Source: Rhizobiaceae bacterium
GTDB taxonomy: Bacteria > Pseudomonadota > Alphaproteobacteria > Rhizobiales > Rhizobiaceae
Direction: 5' to 3'
DNA length: 64,000 nt
Assembly: GCA_023953845.1 (NCBI GenBank)
Contig: JAMLJC010000001.1
Span: forward strand, 620,001-684,000
This document shows, piece after piece, positions 34,943-43,796 of this stretch. Each line of letters starts with the position of its first letter. Within the stretch, counting starts at the first letter, position 1. The notes beneath the pieces were generated by a model. The model did not search any database and was not told where the DNA came from. It saw only the letters and a list, made by a program, of their open reading frames with translations. Made by a program: the position numbers and the translations under genes.

Positions 34943-36226
34943 TCACTCGTCTGCAAACGGCAGGAACTCCAGCAGATCGCCGCGCGCGACGCGGTCGGCC
35001 TCGGCGGGGATCAGAAGCAGGCCATCGGCTCCGGCCAGCAATGCCAGCCTGTGCGAGACAGCGGATGTGGCTATCTCTGCGATTCTGGTTCCGTGACCAT
35101 CGTATCCGCCAAGACGGGCGGGCAGGAACTCGCAACGCCCCGGATATCGCGAACGCTCGAAGCCTGCGCGAACGATGAAGCGGCGGGGGCCGTTGCCGCG
35201 AATGCCGGCCAGCGCCTCCGCGATTCGTGCCCCGATCACATGCCAGGTTACAAACGCCGCGACCGGATTACCCGGCAGGCCAAGATAGAGTGCCCGGCCC
35301 AGCCGACCGATCACCAGAGGCTTGCCGGGCTTGACCGCCACTTTCATCACATGGATTTCGCCGCCCGCGGCACGCAACATGGCCGGCATATGGTCCTCGT
35401 CGCCGACCGACACGCCGCCGGTCGTGACGACGAGATCCGCATCGCTGGCAGCCTGTTGCAGCGTCTGCAACAAAAGGTCGGGCTTGTCGGGGACACTTCC
35501 CAGATCCAGCGGCTCCACCCAGGGAAGGTTGAGAGAGCCAGCCAGATGATACCGATTGGCGTTCCATATCTGCCCATGCGCCAGCGGCGTGCCGGGTGAG
35601 CGCAGTTCGGATCCCGTGCTGAAGAATGCAACCTTGATGCGACGCCGCACGGCGACATCGGCGCAACCTGCCCCGGCGAGCAGCGCCACCGCGCGCGGTC
35701 CTATGCGTCGCCCGGCGGACAGCAATTCCGCTCCCGCGACAAGGTCCTCGCCGGTGCGCCGGATGTTCTCGCCGTGCCGGGGACGCCGGTCTATGCGCAC
35801 GACGCGCCCCTCCAGCAGCGTCATTTCCTGCATGACCACGGCATCGCATTCCGGCGGAACCGGCGCTCCGGTAAGGATACGCAAGGCGACACCCCGGAGC
35901 GACAGCTCAGCCCCCGTATCACCCGCCGCGATACGACCAGCCACCGGCAGCCGCCACGGCCCCTTGCCGGCAAGATCGGCAAGCCGGACCGCGTAGCCGT
36001 CCATGGCGGAACTGTCGAAATAGGGCAGTGATACGCCGGCCTCCACCCGTTCCGCCAAGACCCGGCCGTGCGCCCGCTCGAGCGGCATACGCTCGACCTC
36101 CTTCACCGGGCGGACCAGCGACATCGCCAGGCGAAGGGCAGCGTCGACGGATATCGGCCCGCCATTCTCCGGTGAAGCTTCACACCCGCAATAGAACGGG
36201 TCGGACAGGACAGCGACGGCGCTCAT
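34943..36226 (-). CDS. moeA: Molybdopterin molybdenumtransferase
   Basis: A 427-residue MoeA that inserts molybdate into adenylylated molybdopterin. Motifs in order are SSAMDGYAVRLADL near residue 70, VMQEMTLLEG, the MoCF-domain TGGVSVGDEDHMPAML, KVAVKPGKPLVIGRLG and GLPGNPVAAFVT. The domain IV C-terminus ends with DGLLLIPAEADRV. It supplies the Mo-bis-MGD cofactor needed by NarG upstream in the same transcript. Its start overlaps the stop of the parvulin gene (ATGA). Confidence 0.95.
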   Translation of the reverse strand: MSAVAVLSDPFYCGCEASPENGGPISVDAALRLAMSLVRPVKEVERMPLERAHGRVLAERVEAGVSLPYFDSSAMDGYAVRLADLAGKGPWRLPVAGRIAAGDTGAELSLRGVALRILTGAPVPPECDAVVMQEMTLLEGRVVRIDRRPRHGENIRRTGEDLVAGAELLSAGRRIGPRAVALLAGAGCADVAVRRRIKVAFFSTGSELRSPGTPLAHGQIWNANRYHLAGSLNLPWVEPLDLGSVPDKPDLLLQTLQQAASDADLVVTTGGVSVGDEDHMPAMLRAAGGEIHVMKVAVKPGKPLVIGRLGRALYLGLPGNPVAAFVTWHVIGARIAEALAGIRGNGPRRFIVRAGFERSRYPGRCEFLPARLGGYDGHGTRIAEIATSAVSHRLALLAGADGLLLIPAEADRVARGDLLEFLPFADE

Positions 36227-37062
36227 GCAGGTATCTTTGCCTCCATCCAGGGCGTTTCGGCGAGGACGATGCCGGTCACATCCGCTCGCGCCGCCAGCTC
36301 CTCGACATAGGTGCGGCTGGCGCGCACCCAGTCCGCTTTCTCCTGCGCCTCGCGCAGATGCGGCAGTACCGCCGCGAACGGCAGAATTTCCCCGCGCGCC
36401 CGCGCGTCCAGCCGGATCAGATGGAAGCCATATCGGCTTTCCACCGGTTCCCGGGAGATAGCGCCTTCCTCCATACCGGCAAGAGCGGCCTCGAATTCCG
36501 GCACCGTGTCGCCCGAAGCAAGCTGCCCGAGAAGGCCGCCATTGCTTCGAGACGGACAGGCGCTATGCTCGGTCGCAAGAGCGGCGAAACGGAGCGGCGC
36601 GTCCTGCAGTCCCGCGAGAACCCGCTCGGCATCCATCCTTGCCGCCATACGGGCGGCGGCATCGCCGGGCGGCGCGGGAAAGAGGATATGCGCCGCCTCG
36701 AACAGCGAAGGTCCGCGAAAGCGGTCGGGCGAATTCTCGTAAATCGCGCGCAGCTTCATCTCGTCAACCGGCGCCGGTGCTATGGCGGTTTCGAGAAGCT
36801 GACGGATCAGCGCCTCTTCCTCCGTCTCCCATTGGCCCTCTGCAAGTTCCACGGGTGCGGGCACGATCTGCCTTGCCTTAGCCTCCTGAAGCAGGACCTC
36901 GCGCAGGACAAGCGCCCGCGCTGCTGCACGCCAGGCCCAGCCCGGCTTGCCTTTCGGCACGGGGTGGTTCTGCGCCTCCTCCGCGATCGCCTCCGCAGGG
37001 ATGACGACGCCGTTGATCGTGACAGGTTCAGGCCGGAGTGCCGGTTTCAGGGCGAGTTGCAT
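36223..37062 (-). CDS. Parvulin-type peptidyl-prolyl cis-trans isomerase
   Basis: A 279-residue protein with a NifM-like N-terminal helical half and a C-terminal parvulin rotamase domain, showing EAAHILFPAPPG, SRSNGGLLGQLASGDTVPEF and ESRYGFHLIRLDA. No signal peptide is visible, so it is cytoplasmic. Isomerases of this type commonly close nar operons in proteobacteria and are thought to help nitrate reductase maturation. ATG 37062 has AGGA close upstream, 4 bp after the narI stop. The frame opens further upstream but shadows narI. Confidence 0.9.
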   Translation of the reverse strand: MQLALKPALRPEPVTINGVVIPAEAIAEEAQNHPVPKGKPGWAWRAAARALVLREVLLQEAKARQIVPAPVELAEGQWETEEEALIRQLLETAIAPAPVDEMKLRAIYENSPDRFRGPSLFEAAHILFPAPPGDAAARMAARMDAERVLAGLQDAPLRFAALATEHSACPSRSNGGLLGQLASGDTVPEFEAALAGMEEGAISREPVESRYGFHLIRLDARARGEILPFAAVLPHLREAQEKADWVRASRTYVEELAARADVTGIVLAETPWMEAKIPA

Positions 37063-37066
37063 GATC

Positions 37067-37807
37067 CTACTCCGCAGGATGCTGGTAGGGCGCCCGCGCG
37101 AGCGGCGCCAGTCCCGCCGCTCCGAGCTTCGCGCCACGCCGCGACCGCACGATCTGGTAGCCAGGCCGCCAGAGATAGCGCACCGGAGCCGAGAACATGT
37201 GGACCAGCCGGGTGAACGGGAACAGCAGGAAGATGGTGAGGCCGAGCAGGATATGCGCCTTGAAGAGCCAGTGCACGTCCAAAATGTGGTCGGCCGCGCC
37301 GCCGCGCATGTAGATTATCCCCTGCGCCCAGCTCATGAACTTCACCATCTCATGTCCGTCCAGATGTCGCAGCGAAACGACGATCGTCGCCAGCCCCAGC
37401 AGCAGCTGGACCATCAGAAGGACCAAAATGCCGGTATCGGCGAACGTGGAGTTGGCGCGGATGCGCGGGTCGGAGAGCCGACGGTGCAGGAGCAGGACGC
37501 CGCCTACCAGCGCCATGATGCCGGCGACGCCTCCGGCGACGACGGCGAGGATCTGCTTGGCGCCATGGCTGACCCCGAGCATGTCGAAGATCTGGATGGG
37601 GGTCAGGAGCCCGACGAGGTGGCCGGCGAATATCATCAGCACGCCCACGTGAAAGAGCACCGATCCGGCGATGAACTGCCGCTTGCGCAGAAGCTGGCTT
37701 GACTTGGATTTCCATGTGAAAGGATCGCGCTCGTAGCGCGCGATGCTCGCGATCACCATCACCGTGACGGCGATGTAGGGATAGATGCCGAAGAGGAAAT
37801 TGTGCAT
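37067..37807 (-). CDS. narI: Respiratory nitrate reductase gamma subunit (cytochrome b)
   Basis: A 246-residue membrane cytochrome b that passes electrons from quinol to NarH. Five membrane segments are visible. The heme ligands are likely the two His in VLFHVGVLMIFAGHLVG and the two in HWLFKAHILLGL...RLVHMFS. The TWKSKSSQLL cytoplasmic segment is typical. ATG 37807 follows a near-perfect AAGGAGG. It lies 11 bp after narJ. Confidence 0.97.
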   Translation of the reverse strand: MHNFLFGIYPYIAVTVMVIASIARYERDPFTWKSKSSQLLRKRQFIAGSVLFHVGVLMIFAGHLVGLLTPIQIFDMLGVSHGAKQILAVVAGGVAGIMALVGGVLLLHRRLSDPRIRANSTFADTGILVLLMVQLLLGLATIVVSLRHLDGHEMVKFMSWAQGIIYMRGGAADHILDVHWLFKAHILLGLTIFLLFPFTRLVHMFSAPVRYLWRPGYQIVRSRRGAKLGAAGLAPLARAPYQHPAE

Positions 37808-37818
37808 CGCGACCTCCT

Positions 37819-38502
37819 TCACTGCGCCGGGGCGGGTGCGGGATTCATGCGGGCAAGCACGTCGCGGCTGACCGGGCAGCCGGCGTTCGGGTCCGGGCCG
37901 AAGGTCACCTGCGCTTCCTCCCACACGGCATCGAGCGCGGCGAGATCTTCCGGGTCGTCGTCCTGTTGCGAGAGCAGGATCTGCGCTTCCTCGTCTGTCG
38001 GATCTGCCGAAGCGAGCGTCACAAGCGCGTCCAGAACCGCCGCATAGACCGATTCACGACGCGTCAGCCGCTCGGCCAGCGCAACGAGTATGTGACCCGC
38101 ATCGGCGAGCACCTGCCGCGCCTCGGCGAGCGGTTGGGTGGACAGAAACTCCAGCAGCACCGGCAAGTGGTCCGGGAGTTCCGGTTCGGCAAGCTCGAAG
38201 CCGCCTGCGCGATAGGTTTCGAGCAGGTCGACCATGGCGCCTCCCCGATCTCGACTCTCGCCATGGATGTGCTCGAACAGATTCAGCGACAGGGTCCGCG
38301 ACCTGTCGAACAAAAGCACATAGCGTTCCTGAAGATCATAGAGATCGCCGGTCTCGAGAGAGCAAAGCAGCGGCTCCAGCGCCGTCGCGGCGGAGGACGA
38401 GATCACACCCTCCGCGAGAACAGCGCGGATCGCCGGGATTACGTGCTGCAGTTCCTCGCCCGGATAACTCAGCAGTACCGAGAGCGCCTTGAAGGTCTTC
38501 AT
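37819..38502 (-). CDS. narJ: Nitrate reductase molybdenum cofactor assembly chaperone
   Basis: A 227-residue NarJ/TorD-type chaperone that binds the NarG N-terminus during cofactor insertion. It has the family N-terminus KALSVLLSYPGEELQ, the core DLQERYVLLFDRSRTLSLNLFEH, and HLPVLLEFLST. The acidic C-terminal half is typical. Its ATG overlaps the narH stop (ATGA), so translation is coupled. Confidence 0.96.
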   Translation of the reverse strand: MKTFKALSVLLSYPGEELQHVIPAIRAVLAEGVISSSAATALEPLLCSLETGDLYDLQERYVLLFDRSRTLSLNLFEHIHGESRDRGGAMVDLLETYRAGGFELAEPELPDHLPVLLEFLSTQPLAEARQVLADAGHILVALAERLTRRESVYAAVLDALVTLASADPTDEEAQILLSQQDDDPEDLAALDAVWEEAQVTFGPDPNAGCPVSRDVLARMNPAPAPAQ

Positions 38503-40019
38503 GCGATGAACTCCTGCGGGCTGCGGAATTTCTTGCCGCCGAAAAGCGAGGCGCGCGAATGGCCCGTGGAGCAGCCATTGCCGTCCGTGAAGCCGCAGCC
38601 TCCCTTGAGGTCGTAGGCGTCCTCCACCAGTTCGCGATGGGTCGTCGGGATGACGAAGCGATCCTCGTAATTGGCGATGGCGAGAAGCTGGTACATCTCG
38701 TCGATCTGCTGCGGCGTCAGGCCGACGCGCCTCGCCACGCCGAGGTTCACGATCCCGTCGACTGACTTCGACCGCATATAGGCCCGCATGGCCAGCATGC
38801 GCTCCAGCGCGGAGACGACGGGAGCCTCGTCCCCCGCCGTCAGCATGTTGGCGAGATAACGCACGGGGATGCGCAGGGAGTGCACGTCCGGCATGTCGTC
38901 CTGCGCGGCGATCCGCCCGGCCTCCACCGCGTTCTGGATCGGCGAGAGCGGCGGGACGTACCAGACCATCGGCAGCGTGCGGTATTCGGGATGCAGGGGG
39001 AAGGCGATCTTCCACTCCATCGCCATCTTCCAGATCGGCGATCTGCGCGCGCCCCTGATCCAGTCCTCCGGAATGCCCTCGGCGCGCGCGGCCGCGATCA
39101 CTTCCGGATCGTCCGGATCGAGGAACACGCCGAGCTGCGCGTCATAGAGGTCCTTCTCGTTCTCGACGCCGGCCGCCTCGGCGATGCGATCCGCGTCATA
39201 GAGCATAACGCCGAGATAGCGGATGCGGCCTACGCAGGTTTCCGAGCACACCGTCGGCTGGCCGCTTTCAAGGCGCGGGTAGCAGAGCGTGCACTTCTCG
39301 GATTTGCCGCTTGACCAGTTGTAGTAGATCTTCTTGTAGGGACAGCCCGAGACGCACATGCGCCAGCCGCGGCATTTCTCCTGATCGATCAGGACGACGC
39401 CGTCGTCCTCCCGCTTGTAGATGGCGCCCGACGGACAGGAAGCGACGCAGGCCGGATTGAGGCAGTGCTCGCACAGCCTCGGCAGGTACATCATGAAGGT
39501 GTTTTCGTACTGTCCGTAGATTTCCTTCTGCACACCCTCGAAATTGTAGTCCTTCGACCGTTTCGCGAACTCGCCACCCAGGATCTCTTCCCAGTTCGGT
39601 CCCCATTCGATCTTTTCCATGCGCTCGCCCGATATCTTCGAGCGCGGGCGCGCGGTGGGGAACGCCTCCATTTCCGGCGCGGACTTCAGATGGTCGTAGT
39701 CGAAATCGAACGGCTCGTAGAAATCGTCGATCTCGGGCAGGTCCGGATTGGCAAAAATGTTCGCAAGGATGCGCCATTTGCCGCCCTGCTTCGGCTGCAG
39801 CGCGCCGTTCCGGGTCCGCGTCCAGCCGCCTTTCCAGCGCTTCTGGTTCTCCCAGTCCTTCGGATAGCCGATGCCGGGCTTCGTCTCGACATTGTTGAAC
39901 CAGGCGTATTCGACGCCTTCGCGGCTGGTCCAGACGTTCTTGCAGGTCACGGAGCAGGTATGGCACCCGATGCATTTGTCGAGGTTGAGCACCATACCGA
40001 TCTGGGCACGTACCTTCAT
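38499..40019 (-). CDS. narH: Respiratory nitrate reductase beta subunit
   Basis: A 506-residue iron-sulfur subunit. The first cluster motif is CIGCHTCSVTCKNVW near residue 16. The second group is LCEHCLNPACVASCPSGAIY. The third, CRGWRMCVSGCPYKK, has the Trp that replaces one Cys and makes the [3Fe-4S] cluster, as in known NarH. The fourth group is KCTLCYPR with CSETCVGR. It faces the cytoplasm and relays electrons from NarI to NarG. Its start overlaps the narG stop by ATGA. Confidence 0.98.
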   Translation of the reverse strand: MKVRAQIGMVLNLDKCIGCHTCSVTCKNVWTSREGVEYAWFNNVETKPGIGYPKDWENQKRWKGGWTRTRNGALQPKQGGKWRILANIFANPDLPEIDDFYEPFDFDYDHLKSAPEMEAFPTARPRSKISGERMEKIEWGPNWEEILGGEFAKRSKDYNFEGVQKEIYGQYENTFMMYLPRLCEHCLNPACVASCPSGAIYKREDDGVVLIDQEKCRGWRMCVSGCPYKKIYYNWSSGKSEKCTLCYPRLESGQPTVCSETCVGRIRYLGVMLYDADRIAEAAGVENEKDLYDAQLGVFLDPDDPEVIAAARAEGIPEDWIRGARRSPIWKMAMEWKIAFPLHPEYRTLPMVWYVPPLSPIQNAVEAGRIAAQDDMPDVHSLRIPVRYLANMLTAGDEAPVVSALERMLAMRAYMRSKSVDGIVNLGVARRVGLTPQQIDEMYQLLAIANYEDRFVIPTTHRELVEDAYDLKGGCGFTDGNGCSTGHSRASLFGGKKFRSPQEFIA

Positions 40020-43000
40020 TCCGCTGCCTCCGTGATTTGGGTTGCGGGGATTTGGGTTGCGGGCCGGTCGAGCCAGTCGACTTCCGCCATCTTCCGCACG
40101 ATCACGAACTCGTCGCGATTGGCGCCGACCGTGCCGTAGTAGTTGAAGCCGTAGGCGAGCTGGGCGTAGCCGCCGATCATGTGGGTCGGCTTCGGCACGA
40201 TGCGCGTGACCGAGTTGTGGATGCCGCCTCGCTTGCCGGTGATCCGGCTGCCCGGCGTGTTCACGATCTTCTCCTGCGCGTGGTACATGAACATCGAGCC
40301 TTCCTTCATCCGCTGGCTGACCACCGCGCGCGCGGTGATGACACCGTTGGTGTTGAAGACTTCGAGCCAGTCGTTGTCGACGACCCCGGCCTTTTTCGCG
40401 TCGGCCTCTGAAATCCAGACGACCGGCCCGCCGCGATTGAGCGTCAGCATCAGGAGATTGTCGCTGTAGGTGGAGTGGATTCCCCATTTCTGATGCGGCG
40501 TCAGGAAGTTCAGCACCACATGCGGCTCGCCGGTCGCGAGCGCTCTGGTCGCCGCCTCGCCCACCGTCTTGAGGTCCACGGGCGGTCGCCAGGTGACGAA
40601 GGCCTCGCCGAAGGCGAGCATCCATTCGTGGTCCTGATAGAGCTGCTGCCGGCCCGTGACCGTACGCCACGGGATCAGCTCGTGCACGTTGGTCCAGCCG
40701 GCATTGTAGCAGACATCCTCGCTTTCGATCCCCGACCAGGTCGGCGAGGAAATGATCTTCCTCGGCTGCGCGGCGATGTCGCGAAAGCGGATCTTCTCGT
40801 CCTCCTTGACTTCGGCCAGATGCTTGTGATCGAGGCCTGTCGCCTTGCCCAATGCCTCCCACGCCTTGACCGCGACCTCGCCATTGGTTTCGGGAGCCAG
40901 CATCAGGACGACCTCGGCCGCATCTATCGCGGTCTCGATGCGGGCCATGCCCCGGGTTGCGCCTTCCTCCGCCACGGTGCCGTTCAGGGCCTTGAGGTGA
41001 TGGACTTCCTCCTTCGTGTCCCAGGCTATCCCCTTGCCGCCATTGCCTGCCTTTTCCATCAGCGGGCCGAGCGCGGTAAACCGCCTGTAGACATTCGGAT
41101 AATCCCGCTCGATGGCGATATAGGCGGGCGCCGTACGCCCGGGGATCAGGTCGCATTCGCCGCGCTTCCAGTCGCGCACCGCCGCCTGGGCGATCTCGCC
41201 CGGGCTGTCGTGCTGGAGAGGCTGCTGCACCACATCCGTTTCCACGCCCAGAATTTCGGGCGCGACATCCGAGAATTTCTTCGCGATCGCCTTGAAGATC
41301 TCCCAGTCCGTCTTCGACTCGTAGGCCGGGTCCACGGCCGCCTGCAGCGGGTGGATGAACGGATGCATGTCGGACGTGTTCATGTCGTCCTTCTCGTACC
41401 AGCTCGCCGTCGGCAGGACGATGTCGGCATAGACGGCGGTGGTCGACATGCGGAAGTCGATGGTGACGAGGAGGTCCAGCTTCCCTTCCGGGGCTTGCTC
41501 GTGCCAGACGGCCTCGACCGGCCTTGCCCGGCCTTCCGCGCCGAGATCCTTGCCCTGCACCCCGTGGTCGGTGCCGAGCAGGTGCTTGAGGAAATATTCG
41601 TGCCCCTTGCCGGACGAACCGAGCAGGTTGGAGCGCCAGACGAACAGGTTACGCGGCCAGTTCTCCGGCGCATCGGGGTCCTCGCATGACATCTGCAATT
41701 CACCCGACTTCAGACGCTGTGCAACATAGTCCTTCACCTCGACTCCGGCTGCCTTTGCCGCGCGGCCGACCTCAAGCGGATTGGTCTTCAGTTGCGGCGC
41801 CGAGGGCAGCCAGCCCATGCGTTCGGCACGGATGTTGTAGTCGATCAGGCTCAGCCGGTCCCACTCGCCCTTGGGCGCGGTGGGTGATAGCAGTTCGCGC
41901 GCCGTCACCGTCTCGTAGCGCCACTGGTCGGTATGGGCATACCAGGCACTGGTGGAGTTCATGTGGCGGGGCGGACGTGCCCAGTCCAGAGCGAAGGCCA
42001 GCGCCGTCCAGCCGGTTTGCGGCCGCAGCTTCTCCTGCCCGACATAGTGCGCCCAGCCGCCGCCCGAATTGCCGACGCAGCCGCACATCACCAGCATGTT
42101 GATGACCGCGCGATAGTTCATGTCCATGTGGAACCAATGGTTCATCGCCGCGCCGATGATGACCATCGACCGGCCGCTGGTCTTTTCCGCATTGGCTGCG
42201 AATTCGCGCGCCACCTGGATGATCTTGTCGCGGCGCACCCCGGTGATCCGCTCCGCCCAGGCCGGGGTGAAGGGCACATCGGCGTCATAGCTGTTGGCGA
42301 CATGGTCGCCGCCCAACCCCCTATCGAGGCTGTAGTTGGCGCAGAAGAGGTCGAAAACCGTGGAGACGAGCGCCTCTTCTCCCCCCGCCAGCCGCATCCG
42401 CTTCACCGGCACATTGCGGGTGAGTATCTGGCCGCGGTCATCGAGAGCGAAGCCATTGGTCGCGGCGCCGCCGAAATAGGGGAAATCGACGCCGGCCACC
42501 TCGTCGTGGTCCCCGTCCAGGATCAGGCTCATCTTGAGCCGGATCTCGTCGCCGCCGGCCTTCTCCTCAAGGTTCCACCTGCCCGTCTCGCCCCAGCGGA
42601 AGCCGATGGAGCCATTGGGAACGACAATCTCGCCGCTGGCCTCATCGATGCCGACCGTCTTCCAGTCCGGATTGTTCTGCTGGCCGAGCGAGCCGTCGAA
42701 ATCGGCGGCGCGAAGCTGCCGCCCGGGGACGAGACGTCCGTCGCGTTTTTCGAGGCGCACCAGCATCGGCATGTCGGAATATTTGCGGCAGTAGTGCGCG
42801 AAGTAAGGCACCTGCCGGTCGAGATGGAATTCGCGCAGGATGACATGGCCGAAGGCCATGCCGAGGGCGGCATCCGTTCCCTGCTTGGCGTTCAGCCAGA
42901 TGTCCGCGAACTTGGCCGCTTCGGAATAGTCCGGGCAGATGACGGCGCTCTTGGTGCCCTTGTAGCGGACCTCGGTGTAGAAATGAGCGTCGGGCGTGCG

Positions 43001-43780
43001 CGTCTGCGGCACGTTCGAGCCCCACAGCAGCAGATAGCCCGCATTGTACCAGTCCGCTGATTCCGGCACGTCGGTCTGTTCGCCCCATGTCTGCGGGCTG
43101 GAAGGCGGCAGGTCGCAGTACCAGTCGTAGAAGGACATGCAGGTGCCGCCTAGCAACGACAGATAGCGCGTGCCGGCGGCGTAGGAGACCATCGACATGG
43201 CCGGGATCGGCGAGAAGCCGAACACCCGGTCGGGTCCGTATTTGCGCGTCGTGTAGGCATTGGCTGCGGCCACGATCTCGGTCGCCTCGTCCCAGCTTGC
43301 GCGCACGAAGCCGCCCTTGCCTCGAATGCGGGTATAGCTCGCGCGTGCCGCGAGATCGTCCTGGATCGCCGTCCACGCCTCGACCGGACTCATGATCCTG
43401 CGCTTCTCGCGCCACAGCCGCATCAGCCGGCCCCGCACCAGCGGCGTCTTCACCCGGTTGGCGCTGTAGAGGTACCAACTGTACGAGGCCCCGCGCGCGC
43501 AGCCGCGCGGCTCGTGATTGGGCAGATCCGGCCGCGTGCGCGGATAATCGGTCTGCTGTGTCTCCCACGTGACGATCCCCGATTTCACGTAGATCTTCCA
43601 GGAGCACGACCCGGTGCAGTTCACGCCATGGGTCGAGCGAACGATCTTGTCGTGCTGCCAGCGGCGGCGATAGGCGTCCTCCCAGTCGCGGCTCTCGATC
43701 GTGGTCTGGCCATGACCGTCCGAGAAGGTGTCCTTGCGGAGCGTCGTCAGGAAATTCAGGCGATCCAGAAGATGGCTCAT
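40016..43780 (-). CDS. narG: Respiratory nitrate reductase alpha subunit
   Basis: A 1254-residue Mo-bis-MGD enzyme that reduces nitrate to nitrite at the cytoplasmic face; the length matches known NarG (about 1247). The FS0 cluster ligands are HGVNCTGSC (His and two Cys) plus the Cys in EPRGCARGAS. The Mo-ligand Asp is in SFYDWYCDLPPSSPQTWG, and the nitrate-site region WGSNVPQTRTPDAHF is intact. ATG 43780 follows GGAGAGAG; the frame opens upstream only as a shadow of narK. It lies 16 bp after narK. Confidence 0.98.
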   Translation of the reverse strand: MSHLLDRLNFLTTLRKDTFSDGHGQTTIESRDWEDAYRRRWQHDKIVRSTHGVNCTGSCSWKIYVKSGIVTWETQQTDYPRTRPDLPNHEPRGCARGASYSWYLYSANRVKTPLVRGRLMRLWREKRRIMSPVEAWTAIQDDLAARASYTRIRGKGGFVRASWDEATEIVAAANAYTTRKYGPDRVFGFSPIPAMSMVSYAAGTRYLSLLGGTCMSFYDWYCDLPPSSPQTWGEQTDVPESADWYNAGYLLLWGSNVPQTRTPDAHFYTEVRYKGTKSAVICPDYSEAAKFADIWLNAKQGTDAALGMAFGHVILREFHLDRQVPYFAHYCRKYSDMPMLVRLEKRDGRLVPGRQLRAADFDGSLGQQNNPDWKTVGIDEASGEIVVPNGSIGFRWGETGRWNLEEKAGGDEIRLKMSLILDGDHDEVAGVDFPYFGGAATNGFALDDRGQILTRNVPVKRMRLAGGEEALVSTVFDLFCANYSLDRGLGGDHVANSYDADVPFTPAWAERITGVRRDKIIQVAREFAANAEKTSGRSMVIIGAAMNHWFHMDMNYRAVINMLVMCGCVGNSGGGWAHYVGQEKLRPQTGWTALAFALDWARPPRHMNSTSAWYAHTDQWRYETVTARELLSPTAPKGEWDRLSLIDYNIRAERMGWLPSAPQLKTNPLEVGRAAKAAGVEVKDYVAQRLKSGELQMSCEDPDAPENWPRNLFVWRSNLLGSSGKGHEYFLKHLLGTDHGVQGKDLGAEGRARPVEAVWHEQAPEGKLDLLVTIDFRMSTTAVYADIVLPTASWYEKDDMNTSDMHPFIHPLQAAVDPAYESKTDWEIFKAIAKKFSDVAPEILGVETDVVQQPLQHDSPGEIAQAAVRDWKRGECDLIPGRTAPAYIAIERDYPNVYRRFTALGPLMEKAGNGGKGIAWDTKEEVHHLKALNGTVAEEGATRGMARIETAIDAAEVVLMLAPETNGEVAVKAWEALGKATGLDHKHLAEVKEDEKIRFRDIAAQPRKIISSPTWSGIESEDVCYNAGWTNVHELIPWRTVTGRQQLYQDHEWMLAFGEAFVTWRPPVDLKTVGEAATRALATGEPHVVLNFLTPHQKWGIHSTYSDNLLMLTLNRGGPVVWISEADAKKAGVVDNDWLEVFNTNGVITARAVVSQRMKEGSMFMYHAQEKIVNTPGSRITGKRGGIHNSVTRIVPKPTHMIGGYAQLAYGFNYYGTVGANRDEFVIVRKMAEVDWLDRPATQIPATQITEAAE

Positions 43781-43796
43781 GGCTCTCTCCGTCGGG

